DNA of 64,000 nucleotides, from NCBI RefSeq assembly GCF_006716565.1, contig NZ_VFPG01000001.1, positions 1,798,001-1,862,000 of the forward strand, given 5' to 3'. The notes beneath the pieces are model-generated. The model was not told the DNA's origin and did no database searches. It was given only the letters and a program-made list of their open reading frames with translations. The DNA is from Nocardia bhagyanarayanae (GTDB lineage: Bacteria > Actinomycetota > Actinomycetes > Mycobacteriales > Mycobacteriaceae). Numbering within the stretch: the first letter of the stretch is position 1; each line of letters begins with the position of its first letter. Of this stretch, positions 33,790 through 43,244 are shown in pieces. The position numbers were made by a program, and so were the translations under genes.

Positions 33790-34947
33790 CTAGGGAGTGA
33801 CCGCCGAGCTGGTCGGGTCGATCAGGATCTTGGCGTGCCGCTCCGGATTGCCGAGCGCGGTGAAGGCGTTGTCGATGCCCTCCAACCCGACCGTGCCGGT
33901 GACGAGCGGCGCCGGGTCGACCTTGCCGTCGGCGATCATGTGCAGCGTGTCGCGGAACTCGCCCGGGTCGTAGCCGAGCGCGAAGCGCAGCTCGATCTCC
34001 TTGTTGATCGCCATCGCCGGGTGGAAGCGGTCGGTCTCCATGCACACGCCGACCACGACGACCCGGGAAAGCGGCGGAGCGGCGGTGAGTATCTGGTCGA
34101 TGATGCCCGGAACGCCCACGCACTCGAAGATCACCGGCCCGGCGGGTCCGGCGTCGAACGTGTGCGCCAGCCGAAAGACATACCACCACGGCAGATTCGG
34201 GACCCGACGCAGGCGCCGCATGGTGTCGAATCCGAGTCCCAGCAGATCCGTGACGCTACCGATCCCTTTCTTGGGCGCTGCTTCCCAAGGGGATTCGGCC
34301 GCCGGATCCACCACGACATCCGCACCGCACGCGGTGGCCAGCTCCCGGCGGCGCGGCGAGAAATCGCTCGCGATCACCGTGCGGACGCCCGCCGCCTTCA
34401 GCATGCTGATCACCGCGAGACCGATCGGCCCGCAACCGATCACAAAGGCCGTCCGCCCCTTGCCGACTCGCCCCTTGCGAACCGCGTGCCAGGCCACCGC
34501 CATCGGTTCGGTGAGCGCGGCCAGCTCCGCCGAAAGCCCGTTCGGCACCGGCATCGTCATCGACTCCTGCACCACCACCTGCTCGGCGTAACCGCCGGGC
34601 GCGGCCGTCGTCAGTCCGGTGAGATGTGGCTGTCCGTCGTGCCGAACGATCGGCAAGGCAACCACTTTCGTCCCCGGCTTCCACCGCTTCCGGCAGTCCG
34701 GACCGTATTCGACTATCGTCCCGCTGAATTCGTGCCCGAGCACCACGCTCTGCTCGGACCGCATGAACCCGTCGTACCCGGTCGCGCGCGCCAAGTCGGC
34801 CATCTCGTCGGCGTGCGTGCGAGCATGCAGATCGGACCCGCAGATCCCACACCGCACCACATCGAGCAAGACCTGCCCGCGCCCGGGCCGCGGCGTCGGC
34901 AACTCCTCGACCTGGAACTTCGTATTCGTCACGACCGCGGCACGCAT
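33790..34947 (-). CDS. Zinc-type alcohol dehydrogenase (MDR family)
   Basis: 385 residues from ATG 34947 (GAGGAG upstream). The catalytic zinc motif Cys-Gly-Ile-Cys-Gly-Ser-Asp-Leu-His is near residues 33-41, Gly-His-Glu near 73, and the nucleotide loop Gly-Cys-Gly-Pro-Ile-Gly near residue 180. The four-cysteine structural-zinc lobe of classical alcohol dehydrogenases is not seen, and an extra insertion (about residues 220-260) rich in Trp and Arg follows the Rossmann fold. The cofactor should be NAD(P). Substrate unknown; mycobacteria have many such enzymes. It converges on the HhH-GPD gene with only eight bases between the stops. Confidence 0.85.
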   Translation of the reverse strand: MRAAVVTNTKFQVEELPTPRPGRGQVLLDVVRCGICGSDLHARTHADEMADLARATGYDGFMRSEQSVVLGHEFSGTIVEYGPDCRKRWKPGTKVVALPIVRHDGQPHLTGLTTAAPGGYAEQVVVQESMTMPVPNGLSAELAALTEPMAVAWHAVRKGRVGKGRTAFVIGCGPIGLAVISMLKAAGVRTVIASDFSPRRRELATACGADVVVDPAAESPWEAAPKKGIGSVTDLLGLGFDTMRRLRRVPNLPWWYVFRLAHTFDAGPAGPVIFECVGVPGIIDQILTAAPPLSRVVVVGVCMETDRFHPAMAINKEIELRFALGYDPGEFRDTLHMIADGKVDPAPLVTGTVGLEGIDNAFTALGNPERHAKILIDPTSSAVTP

Positions 34948-35043
34948 ACCGAAACTCCTCTCGGCCCCCAGCGCCGAACCTATCACCGCCGCACCAGGGG
35001 CTGATCGAATTCCGGCGATGAGCACTGCCGCGACTCGGTGAAC

Positions 35044-36030
<987 letters not shown>

Positions 36031-36069
36031 GGTGCTACCTCCTGTGCTCGAAAAACGTTCCGGCACAGG

Positions 36070-36100
36070 ACGCTATGAGTTGGAGTGCGCTCCATGTCAA
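36070..36100 (-). promoter_or_regulatory. MerR-type promoter with 19-bp spacer and dyad
   Basis: On the minus strand TTGACA (36095-36100) and TAGCGT (36070-36075) are separated by 19 bases, two more than optimal. The spacer holds the dyad TGGAG-CGCA-CTCCA (36081-36094). This is the layout used by MerR-family activators, which twist the DNA to align the boxes. It serves the aldo/keto reductase; no merR gene is adjacent. Confidence 0.7.
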
Positions 36101-36287
36101 CAAGCGGACAACGGGACCGCGAGTGTGCTCCGCGACTCGAGTTCGGCGACGACTCGGGCGCGAGCCGCACCGCAGTCCCTAGGTCTGCCCCGATCGGGAG
36201 CAGAGTGCCTCGGCAGGTGAATTTCCTCAGCCACCGGGCATACCAGCTCTTGCCCGTTCCCAAGCCCGCCGCCGATCGGAGCCCGCC

Positions 36288-36602
36288 GTGATCCACACCC
36301 TGCTGTCCGCCGAGGACTTCCGCCAGGCCCTCGCCAACAACGCCAAGGTCGTCGTCTACTGCCAGGTCGAGCGGGACCCGGAGTGCCAGGACATCAAGAA
36401 GGAACTCGACCACCTCGCCGAGGAGCACGCGGACATCTCGTTCTTCGCCCTCGATCTGGAAACGGTCCGCGACGCCGTGGGGCAGGAGCTCGACGACCGG
36501 GTCGAACCGCCGAGCTACTACCTCTTCCTGGACGGCAAACGGATCGACGTCGCACACGGCGCCGCCCAAAACCTGACCACCGCGTTGAACGCACACTTCT
36601 GA
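36288..36602 (+). CDS. Thioredoxin-fold protein without CxxC
   Basis: 104 residues from GTG 36288 with GGAG ten bases upstream. The pattern is thioredoxin-like: Leu-Leu-Ser-Ala-Glu-Asp-Phe, a strand Lys-Val-Val-Val-Tyr-Cys, helix, strand Ile-Ser-Phe-Phe-Ala-Leu-Asp, then a cis-Pro-like Pro-Pro-Ser-Tyr-Tyr-Leu-Phe and a final strand-helix. The active-site Cys-x-x-Cys is absent; cysteines at about residues 25 and 33 are eight apart. It is probably not a classical disulfide reductase. Function unknown. Confidence 0.65.
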   Translation: MIHTLLSAEDFRQALANNAKVVVYCQVERDPECQDIKKELDHLAEEHADISFFALDLETVRDAVGQELDDRVEPPSYYLFLDGKRIDVAHGAAQNLTTALNAHF

Positions 36603-36860
36603 AACCCGCGACCCCCCTCCGGCGTGCCGATCGACGTGCCGTCCGGCTGCTCCCGCTGTCGGTGCTCGTCCGAGCGCACCGGTTCGCAGAACCGCGCCTG
36701 CCGCCCAGCAGGCGCCCACGACACCCCTAGGCCAGCACCAAGAACACGACCGACGCCAGTACCGCGAGCCCTGAGATGACAATCCCCACCGTGTTCCCCA
36801 GCTCAGCCCGCGACGTCCGGGTAGCTTTGTCCGGTGTGAAATTCCCTGCGGCCGCCGAGC
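36603..36860. other. Intergenic region (258 bp)
   Basis: Between convergent genes. The minus strand could encode a 20-residue hydrophobic peptide (GTG 36789 to stop 36727) rich in Val, Ile, Leu, extending upstream in frame without a good start codon. No terminator-quality hairpin stands out. Confidence 0.35.
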
Positions 36861-37643
36861 TCAGGCCGACTTGACGATCCCCCCGTCGATCAAATGATCC
36901 GACCCGGTGATGCTCCCTGCCACATCCGAAAGCAGGAATGTGATCAGCGCCGCGACCTCGTCCGGCTCGGTGATCCGCCCCGTCACCATCCCCATCCGCG
37001 CGGGCACGTGCTTCAAGAACTCGGCCTGCTCCACCGCGACAGCGGCGGCCAGCTTTCCGCCGAAACCGTCCGGCGCCTCCCAGATATCGGTCCGCACCGG
37101 ACCCGGGGAAACGGTCGCGACCCGAACTCCTTGCGGTCCGAGCTCTTCGGCCAAACCCTTACCGAACGCGGTGAGCGCGGCCTTGGCGACGTTGTACGCC
37201 AGCGGCGGTCCGGCCGGGCGGCGCGCGCCGATCGACGACACGTTCACGATCGCCCCGCCGCCGTCGGTCAACAACGGCAGCGCCGCCCTGGTGACCCGGA
37301 CAGCGGCGAAGAGATTGATATCGAACACTTCTCGCCAGTGCGCGTCATCGATACTGGCGAATCCGCCGATCTCCACCGCGTCACCGCCGCCGACATTGTT
37401 GACGAGCAGATCGATGCCGCCGAGTTCGGCCGTCGCACGCTCCACCAGTTCGTCCGCACCCTCGGGCCCGGCGAGGTCGACCGCTACGGGCACCGCGCCC
37501 GTCGCCTCGAGTTCGGCGGTGGGTTTGCGCGCCGCGCCGACGACGCGCACGCCCTCGGCGGTCAGCCTGCGCACCGTCGCGAGCCCGATGCCGCGACTCG
37601 CCCCGGTGACCACCGCGGTCTTGCCGTTGAGCTGGAGATCCAT
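36861..37643 (-). CDS. Short-chain dehydrogenase/reductase
   Basis: 260 residues from ATG 37643 (GAAGG seven bases upstream; an ATG at 37655 is an alternative). Classical SDR marks are Thr-Gly-Ala-Ser-Arg-Gly-Ile-Gly near residues 13-20, Asn-Asn-Val-Gly near 86, Ser in Val-Ser-Ser and the Tyr-Asn-Val-Ala-Lys active site near 153. NAD(P)-dependent oxidoreductase with unknown substrate. It lies 68 bases downstream of a TetR gene on the same strand, and both have a similar GGTACA-type motif in their promoter regions. Confidence 0.88.
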   Translation of the reverse strand: MDLQLNGKTAVVTGASRGIGLATVRRLTAEGVRVVGAARKPTAELEATGAVPVAVDLAGPEGADELVERATAELGGIDLLVNNVGGGDAVEIGGFASIDDAHWREVFDINLFAAVRVTRAALPLLTDGGGAIVNVSSIGARRPAGPPLAYNVAKAALTAFGKGLAEELGPQGVRVATVSPGPVRTDIWEAPDGFGGKLAAAVAVEQAEFLKHVPARMGMVTGRITEPDEVAALITFLLSDVAGSITGSDHLIDGGIVKSA

Positions 37644-37711
37644 GTCGCCTTCCATTCTTTAACTAGAGGTACAAAACTTGGGTACGCGAAAGCCCTGCAA
37701 GAGAAACAACC

Positions 37712-38290
37712 TCAGAGCGAGTCGATCACCGCGTCGATCGTGCGCATCGAGCGATCCGGCCCGTCGGCCGTCTTGGACATCACCTGCATCCCGACCAACG
37801 TGCTGAGCAGCATGCTCGCGATCGCCCGTGGATCCCGGCCGCGGTCGATCTCCCCGGCGCGCTGCCCTTCCTCGATGGCGGCCTGGAACGCCGCCTCGGT
37901 GCGATCGAACATCCGCCGGACCAATGCGGTGGCCTCCGCGTCCGCCCCGCCGAGCGCCGCCGCCGTGTTCACCGCGAAGCAGCCGCGACGGTCCGGATCG
38001 GCGAGGTTGGCCTCCGCGACCAGCCGCAACGCGTCGCGCAGCCGCTCTTTCACCGATCCGGGTCGCTCGAGCAACCCGGTGATGGCCGCGGCCTGATTGT
38101 CCCGGTAGTGCTCGAGCGCCCGCTCGAACAGCGCGTGCTTGCTGCCGAAAGTGTTGTAGAGGCTGCCTTTTCCGATGCCGAGCGCGTCGACGAGGTCCTG
38201 TGGGGTCGTGTCGGCATAGCCCTTGCGCCAGAACACCTCGGTCGCCCGCGCCACGGCGGCGTCCGGATCGAACTGTTTCGGCCTGCCCAC
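37712..38290 (-). CDS. TetR/AcrR-family regulator
   Basis: 192 residues from GTG 38290, giving the usual Met-Gly-Arg-Pro-Lys-Gln-Phe-Asp start; the longer frame from GTG 38320 would overlap the promoter. The N-terminal helix-turn-helix reads Thr-Pro-Gln-Asp-Leu-Val-Asp-Ala-Leu-Gly-Ile-Gly-Lys-Gly-Ser-Leu-Tyr with Phe-Gly-Ser-Lys-His following. The C-terminal ligand domain is of the AcrR/YcdC-like type with a Cys in Arg-Arg-Gly-Cys-Phe. It probably represses itself and the SDR gene downstream. Confidence 0.88.
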   Translation of the reverse strand: MGRPKQFDPDAAVARATEVFWRKGYADTTPQDLVDALGIGKGSLYNTFGSKHALFERALEHYRDNQAAAITGLLERPGSVKERLRDALRLVAEANLADPDRRGCFAVNTAAALGGADAEATALVRRMFDRTEAAFQAAIEEGQRAGEIDRGRDPRAIASMLLSTLVGMQVMSKTADGPDRSMRTIDAVIDSL

Positions 38291-38297
38291 GCCATCG

Positions 38298-38327
38298 AGC
38301 CTAGCGAGTTCTGTACCCACAGGTCAA
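38298..38327 (-). promoter_or_regulatory. TetR gene promoter, leaderless start
   Basis: TTGACC (38322-38327) and TAGGCT (38298-38303) on the minus strand are 18 bases apart; seven bases later comes GTG 38290 with no ribosome site. The spacer carries GGGTACAGAACT, and a near copy (GGTACAAAACT) lies upstream of the SDR gene at 37669-37679 on the plus strand. Confidence 0.5.
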
Positions 38328-38340
38328 TTTAAAAATTCTG

Positions 38341-38366
38341 GGAATAGGTCGCGCAGGTCGGAGGTT
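38341..38366 (+). promoter_or_regulatory. Sigma-H-like promoter of dnaK
   Basis: GGAATA at 38341-38346 and GGTT at 38363-38366 match the mycobacterial sigma-H pattern (GGAAYA, about 16-17 bases, GTT). The start would be near 38373, just ahead of the HAIR site. Confidence 0.5.
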
Positions 38367-38381
38367 GAGCTTGTCGACGAC

Positions 38382-38409
38382 GTTGAGCGCGTCGGACTCA
38401 AGTTTGAGT
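38382..38409 (+). promoter_or_regulatory. HAIR operator (HspR binding site) upstream of dnaK
   Basis: TTGAGC (38383-38388), seven bases, ACTCAA (38396-38401) match the HspR-associated inverted repeat CTTGAGT-N7-ACTCAAG. A third half-site, TTGAGT (38404-38409), follows and overlaps a TTGACG -35-like box at 38409. HspR encoded at the end of this operon would repress here with DnaK as co-factor. Confidence 0.8.
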
Positions 38410-38583
38410 TGACGCCCGGTGTGGATCGGGTGCAGGATTGAGCCGACCACGCTCAGCGTTGCTGGGACCGTGCTCCGTGAGGTGCTAGGGGCGAGGTCTC
38501 ACGGCGGTGCAAGACACGCCGTAGGGCGGGCCCGGCTCGCCCAGCACCGACACAACCAAGTACGTCAATCAGGAGGAACAAAC

Positions 38584-40431
38584 ATGGCTCGTGCGGTCGG
38601 AATCGACCTCGGGACCACGAACTCGGTCGTCGCCGTTCTCGAAGGCGGCGAGCCGGTCGTGGTCGCCAACTCGGAAGGATCGCGCACCACCCCGTCGATC
38701 GTCGCGTTCGCGAAGAACGGCGAGGTGCTGGTCGGTCAGCCTGCGAAGAACCAGGCCGTGACCAACGTCGACCGCACCATCCGCTCCGTCAAGCGCCACA
38801 TCGGCACGGACTGGTCCGTCGGCATCGATGAGAAGAAGTACACCGCGCAGGAGATCAGCGCCCGCGTGCTGATGAAGCTCAAGCGCGACGCGGAGGCCTA
38901 CCTCGGTGAGGAGATCACCGACGCGGTCATCACCGTGCCCGCCTACTTCGAGGACTCCCAGCGCCAGGCGACCAAGGAAGCCGGTCAGATCGCCGGTCTG
39001 AACGTGCTGCGCATCGTCAACGAGCCCACCGCGGCCGCGCTCGCGTACGGCTTGGACAAGGGCGACAAGGAACAGACCATCCTGGTCTTCGACCTCGGTG
39101 GCGGCACCTTCGACGTCTCGCTGCTGGAGATCGGCGAGGGCGTCGTCGAGGTCCGCGCCACCTCCGGTGACAACCACCTCGGTGGCGACGACTGGGACGA
39201 GCGGGTCGTCAAGTGGCTGGTCGACAAGTTCAAGGGCAGCTCGGGCATCGACCTGACCAAGGACAAGATGGCCATGCAGCGTCTGCGCGAGGCTGCCGAG
39301 AAGGCCAAGATCGAGCTGTCGTCGTCGCAGTCGACCTCGATCAACCTGCCCTACATCACCGTCGACGCGGACAAGAACCCGCTGTTCCTCGACGAGCAGC
39401 TGACTCGCGCCGAGTTCCAGAAGATCACCTCGGACCTGCTCGACCGCACCCGCGCGCCGTTCCAGTCCGTGATCAAGGACGCGGGCATCAACGTCTCCGA
39501 CATCGACCACGTGGTCCTCGTCGGCGGCTCGACCCGTATGCCCGCCGTCTCGGACCTGGTCCGCGAGCTGACCGGCGGCAAGGAGCCCAACAAGGGCGTG
39601 AACCCGGACGAGGTCGTCGCCGTCGGCGCCGCCCTGCAGGCCGGTGTGCTCAAGGGTGAGGTCAAGGACGTCCTGCTGCTCGACGTGACCCCGCTGTCGC
39701 TGGGCATCGAGACCAAGGGCGGCGTGATGACCAAGCTCATCGAGCGCAACACCACCATCCCGACCAAGCGCTCGGAGACCTTCACCACGGCCGACGACAA
39801 CCAGCCGTCGGTGCAGATCCAGGTGTTCCAGGGTGAGCGCGAGATCGCCTCGCACAACAAGCTGCTCGGCTCCTTCGAGCTGACCGGCATCCCGCCTGCC
39901 CCGCGCGGCGTGCCGCAGATCGAGGTCACCTTCGACATCGACGCGAACGGCATCGTGCACGTCACCGCGAAGGACAAGGGCACCGGCAAGGAGAACACGA
40001 TCAAGATCCAGGACGGCTCCGGCCTGTCCAAGGAGGAGATCGACCGGATGGTGAAGGACGCCGAGGCGCACGCGGCCGAGGACAAGGCGCGTCGCGAGGA
40101 GGCGGAGACCCGCAACCAGGCCGAGTCGCTGGTGCACCAGACCGAGAAGTTCATCAAGGAGAACGAGGACAAGGTGCCCGCGGACGTGAAGTCCAAGGTC
40201 GAGGCGGCCATCGCCGAGGCCAACGAGGCACTGAAGGGCACCGACATCGCGGCCGTGAAGTCCGCGGTGGAGAAGCTCGCCACCGAGTCCCAGGCGCTCG
40301 GCCAGGCCATATACGAGGCCTCCGCCGCCGAGCAGGCCGCGTCCGGCAACGGCGCGTCCAGCTCCGCGAACGACGACCAGGTCGTGGATGCCGAGGTTGT
40401 TGACGAGCCGGTCGACACGGAGAAGAAGTGA
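38584..40431 (+). CDS. dnaK: Chaperone DnaK (Hsp70)
   Basis: 615 residues from ATG 38584 with AGGAGG upstream. The ATPase domain begins Gly-Ile-Asp-Leu-Gly-Thr-Thr-Asn-Ser and has [10 protein letters not shown] and [10 protein letters not shown]. The linker [12 protein letters not shown] is intact, as is the substrate-binding domain, and the tail is acidic (Asp-Ala-Glu-Val-Val-Asp). It refolds proteins with DnaJ and GrpE and, in actinomycetes, is co-repressor of HspR. First gene of dnaK-grpE-dnaJ-hspR. Confidence 0.98.
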   Translation: MARAVGIDLGTTNSVVAVLEGGEPVVVANSEGSRTTPSIVAFAKNGEVLVGQPAKNQAVTNVDRTIRSVKRHIGTDWSVGIDEKKYTAQEISARVLMKLKRDAEAYLGEEITDAVITVPAYFEDSQRQATKEAGQIAGLNVLRIVNEPTAAALAYGLDKGDKEQTILVFDLGGGTFDVSLLEIGEGVVEVRATSGDNHLGGDDWDERVVKWLVDKFKGSSGIDLTKDKMAMQRLREAAEKAKIELSSSQSTSINLPYITVDADKNPLFLDEQLTRAEFQKITSDLLDRTRAPFQSVIKDAGINVSDIDHVVLVGGSTRMPAVSDLVRELTGGKEPNKGVNPDEVVAVGAALQAGVLKGEVKDVLLLDVTPLSLGIETKGGVMTKLIERNTTIPTKRSETFTTADDNQPSVQIQVFQGEREIASHNKLLGSFELTGIPPAPRGVPQIEVTFDIDANGIVHVTAKDKGTGKENTIKIQDGSGLSKEEIDRMVKDAEAHAAEDKARREEAETRNQAESLVHQTEKFIKENEDKVPADVKSKVEAAIAEANEALKGTDIAAVKSAVEKLATESQALGQAIYEASAAEQAASGNGASSSANDDQVVDAEVVDEPVDTEKK

Positions 40432-41087
40432 CCGAGGACAACCAGGGCGATTCGGTACAGGAGCCGATCACCTTCGTCGACAAGCGCAAGGTCGACCCGG
40501 CCACCGGTGAGGTCCGGGAACCGGTCGCGGACACCGCGGCCGGGCCCGGCCCCGAGGGCGGGAACGGTGCGGAAGGCAACGGCGTCGGGACTCCCGAGGG
40601 AGCCGAGACGCTGGCCGACACCATCGGTGTCGAGCTGGCCGAGCGCACCGCCGACCTACAGCGGCTGACCGCGGAATACGCCAACTACCGGCGCCGCGTC
40701 GAGCGCGACCGCAAGGCCGCCATCGACGGCGCCAAGGCGGCCGTGGTCACCGAACTGCTCGGCGTGCTCGACGATCTGGATCGCGCGAGGGCCCACGGCG
40801 ACCTCGAGTCCGGACCGCTGAAGTCGGTGGCGGACAAGCTGGTCGACGCGCTGCGCAAGCAAGGCCTCGAGGAGTTCGGTACGGAGGGCGAGCCCTTCGA
40901 CCCGACCCTGCACGAGGCCGTGCAGCACGAGGGTTCCGGCGCGGATCCGGTGCTCGGTGTCGTGATGCGCAAGGGCTATCGGTTCGGCGATCGGGTGCTT
41001 CGGCACGCGCTCGTCGGGGTAACCGATGGCGTGGCCGATCTGGCCGAGAACGAGGCATCGGATGTAGATGCCAATGCCGACGACTAA
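40428..41087 (+). CDS. grpE: Nucleotide exchange factor GrpE
   Basis: 219 residues; GTG 40428 overlaps the dnaK stop by four bases (GTGA). A disordered Glu/Gly-rich head is followed by the long dimer helix ([14 protein letters not shown]) near residues 68-85 and the beta-wing ending His-Glu-Ala-Val-Gln-His-Glu. It releases ADP from DnaK. Confidence 0.96.
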   Translation: MTEDNQGDSVQEPITFVDKRKVDPATGEVREPVADTAAGPGPEGGNGAEGNGVGTPEGAETLADTIGVELAERTADLQRLTAEYANYRRRVERDRKAAIDGAKAAVVTELLGVLDDLDRARAHGDLESGPLKSVADKLVDALRKQGLEEFGTEGEPFDPTLHEAVQHEGSGADPVLGVVMRKGYRFGDRVLRHALVGVTDGVADLAENEASDVDANADD

Positions 41088-41111
41088 TACTGCGAAAGGA
41101 GGAGATACTCG

Positions 41112-42269
41112 GTGAGCCAACGGGAGTGGATCGAAAAGGACTTCTACAAGGAGCTGGGTATCTCCTCCAGCGCCTCGCAGGACGAGATCAAGAAGGCCTA
41201 CCGCAAGCTCGCCCGCGACCTGCACCCGGACGCCAATCCGGGTGACACCAAGGCCGAGGAGCGCTTCAAGGCCGTCAGCGAGGCACACGCCGTGCTGTCG
41301 GATCCGGCCAAGCGCAAGGAGTACGACGACACGCGAAAACTCTTCGCGGGCGGCGGTTATCCGCGTGGCGGGTTCACACCCGGTGGCGGGGGCGGCTTCT
41401 CGCAGGAATTCAACATCGGCGACATCTTCGGCGGCGCCACCACAGGTGACGGCGGGCTCGGCGACCTGCTCGGCGGCCTGTTCAATCGGGGCGGCACCCG
41501 CACCACGAGCAGGCCGCGGCGCGGCGCCGACGTGGAAACCGAGACGACCCTCGGCTTCCGCGAGGCCGCACAGGGCGTCACCGTCCCGCTTCGGATGACC
41601 AGTCCGTCGCCGTGCACCACGTGTCACGGCAGCGGCGCGAAGCCGGGGACCAGTCCCCGGGTCTGCCCCATCTGCAACGGCGCCGGTGTGATCAGCCGCA
41701 ACCAGGGCGCGTTCGGATTCAGCGAGCCGTGCGACGAGTGCCGGGGTTCCGGCTCGATCATCGACGACCCGTGCCCCGACTGCCACGGCAACGGAATTCA
41801 GAACCGCACCCGCACCATCACGGTCCGGATTCCGCCGGGCGTCAGCGACGGCCAGCGGATCCGGTTGGCCGGACAGGGCGAGGCGGGACTGCGCGGTGCG
41901 CCCTCGGGCGACCTGTACGTCACCGTGCACGTCAGCCAGGACAAGGTCTTCGGCCGAAACGGCGACGACCTGACTCTGGTGCTGCCGGTCAGCTACGCTG
42001 AGTTGGTGCTCGGCACAACGGTTTCCGTGCCAACGTTGGAAGGGCGCGTCGGCGTGAAGGTGCCGCCGGGCACCGCCGACGGCCGGATCCTGCGGGTGCG
42101 CGGCCGCGGCGTTCCCAAGCGCGGCGGCGGTGCCGGTGACCTGCTGGTCACCGTCAAGGTCGCGGTGCCGCAGAAACTGGACAGCGATGCCGCCGAAGCG
42201 CTGAGGCGCTATCAGGAGGCGGAGAAGTCGAGCGGATTCGATCCTCGTGCGGGATGGGCAGGTGCGTGA
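41112..42269 (+). CDS. dnaJ: Co-chaperone DnaJ (type I)
   Basis: 385 residues from GTG 41112 after AAAGGAGGAG. It has the J domain with His-Pro-Asp near residue 38, a Gly-rich linker, the four CxxCxGxG zinc repeats between about residues 170 and 235 (Cys-Thr-Thr-Cys, Cys-Pro-Ile-Cys, Cys-Asp-Glu-Cys, Cys-Pro-Asp-Cys), and the C-terminal peptide-binding domains. It delivers clients to DnaK. The stop overlaps hspR (TGATG). Confidence 0.97.
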   Translation: MSQREWIEKDFYKELGISSSASQDEIKKAYRKLARDLHPDANPGDTKAEERFKAVSEAHAVLSDPAKRKEYDDTRKLFAGGGYPRGGFTPGGGGGFSQEFNIGDIFGGATTGDGGLGDLLGGLFNRGGTRTTSRPRRGADVETETTLGFREAAQGVTVPLRMTSPSPCTTCHGSGAKPGTSPRVCPICNGAGVISRNQGAFGFSEPCDECRGSGSIIDDPCPDCHGNGIQNRTRTITVRIPPGVSDGQRIRLAGQGEAGLRGAPSGDLYVTVHVSQDKVFGRNGDDLTLVLPVSYAELVLGTTVSVPTLEGRVGVKVPPGTADGRILRVRGRGVPKRGGGAGDLLVTVKVAVPQKLDSDAAEALRRYQEAEKSSGFDPRAGWAGA

Positions 42270-42667
42270 TGTCCACTGATCCGAAGAAGGCGTCCGGTGG
42301 GTCGCGAGCCGAGTTCTTCATGATCTCGGTCGCGGCCCAGCTGGCGGGCATGCACGCGCAGACCCTGCGCACCTATGACCGCCTGGGACTCGTGACGCCG
42401 CAACGCACTTCGGGTGGCGGGCGACGTTATTCGGCGCGGGACGTCGAGCTGCTGCGCGAAGTGCAGCGGCTGTCCCAAGACGAGGGCGTGAACCTGGCGG
42501 GCATCAAACGCATCATCGAACTGACCAATCAGGTCGAGGAATTGCGCGAGCAACTCGCCGAGACGCGTGCGGAGGTGGAGCGGCTGCGAGCGGGCTACCG
42601 TCCGGATCTCTCGCCGCCGCAACGCAGTACGGCGTTGGTGGTGTGGAAGCCACGTAATAAGCGCTGA
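42269..42667 (+). CDS. hspR: Heat shock repressor HspR
   Basis: 132 residues from ATG 42269 on the dnaJ stop. A MerR-type winged helix-turn-helix: Ala-Gly-Met-His-Ala-Gln-Thr-Leu-Arg-Thr-Tyr-Asp-Arg-Leu-Gly-Leu and the Gly-Gly-Gly-Arg-Arg-Tyr-Ser wing, then a coiled coil (about residues 85-105) and the HspR tail ending Thr-Ala-Leu-Val-Val-Trp-Lys-Pro-Arg. It binds the HAIR sites at 38382 and 48998 and so controls dnaK and clpB. Confidence 0.96.
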   Translation: MSTDPKKASGGSRAEFFMISVAAQLAGMHAQTLRTYDRLGLVTPQRTSGGGRRYSARDVELLREVQRLSQDEGVNLAGIKRIIELTNQVEELREQLAETRAEVERLRAGYRPDLSPPQRSTALVVWKPRNKR

Positions 42668-42668
42668 G

Positions 42669-42724
42669 GCGAAGGGTTCTCGGGCCCCGCTGCCGGCCTT
42701 TCCGGTCGGAGCGGGGCCCTTCGC
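42669..42724 (+). terminator. Hairpin terminator after hspR
   Basis: GGGCCCCGCT (42682-42691) pairs with AGCGGGGCCC (42710-42719), with an 18-base loop that has its own short stem (GCCGG/CCGGT-like). No long T run; the form is usual in actinobacteria. Confidence 0.7.
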
Positions 42725-43244
42725 TATTTCTGGACATTGGACCAGTTTCGACGGGTGCGCGAAATGCGCGGGATAGCTCGCCGTGATTATCGGTGCAAGT
42801 TTGCTGGAAAGTGCCCGAGTTTGCTGGCGCGCAAGTCTTTTCGCTGTTGCGTTCGTACGGTGTATCGAACCGACCGGTCCTCTTCTTTCGAATACGTCGG
42901 ATGCGCGGAAATTGCTCGAGCCCGAACCGCGGTGGCGCACAAAGGGTTGCCACATGATCGCTCGGCCGCGGTCAACTGGACGAGTCTTGCAAAGCGGGCC
43001 GCGCGAATTCGGTGGAGGTTTGTCCGAATCCGCCGCTCTAGTACAGGCTTTCGGTCTGTTATTTGGGATCTTTACTCTTTCGATTCTTGTTTTCATGGAA
43101 TTACACGCGTGATGTTCGAAGGTGGCATTCCGTTGCTGGCTAACCTCGCTTACACTCCTTGGCATCGGCTGCTGTCGAGTGTCCCGCAGCACCTCACTCG
43201 CCGGCGCGCATTGTGTTCTAGTGCGAAATGAGGTTGTGACACAA
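42725..43244. other. Low-GC intergenic region (520 bp) before the flavohemoprotein gene
   Basis: The base composition is clearly less GC-rich than the flanks, most of all near 43060-43230. A larger frame from 42737 has poor codon bias and is likely to be noise. A small membrane-peptide frame (42954-43112) is listed separately. TCTAGT at 43217-43222 is a possible -10 box of the downstream gene. Confidence 0.5.
42954..43112 (+). CDS. Possible small single-pass membrane protein
   Basis: 52 residues: a basic head (Met-Ile-Ala-Arg-Pro-Arg-Ser) and a hydrophobic C-terminal helix of about 22 residues (Gln-Ala-Phe-Gly-Leu-Leu-Phe-Gly-Ile-Phe-Thr-Leu-Ser-Ile-Leu-Val-Phe). An AAAGGG ribosome site lies seven bases before ATG 42954. 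The larger frame is open upstream to 42783, so the start is the main uncertainty. No known homologue; it precedes the flavohemoprotein gene on the same strand. Confidence 0.35.
   Translation: MIARPRSTGRVLQSGPREFGGGLSESAALVQAFGLLFGIFTLSILVFMELHA

Noticed and set aside
36727..36789. 20-residue hydrophobic minus-strand peptide
   Set aside because: Good membrane helix but no ribosome site and no clear start; kept only as a remark on the intergenic region.
38569..40137. 522-residue minus-strand frame opposite dnaK
   Set aside because: dnaK is certain; the antisense frame is a composition artefact.
42737..43231. 164-residue frame between hspR and the flavohemoprotein
   Set aside because: Mixed, Arg/Cys/Ser-rich sequence with no codon bias, ribosome site or motif.
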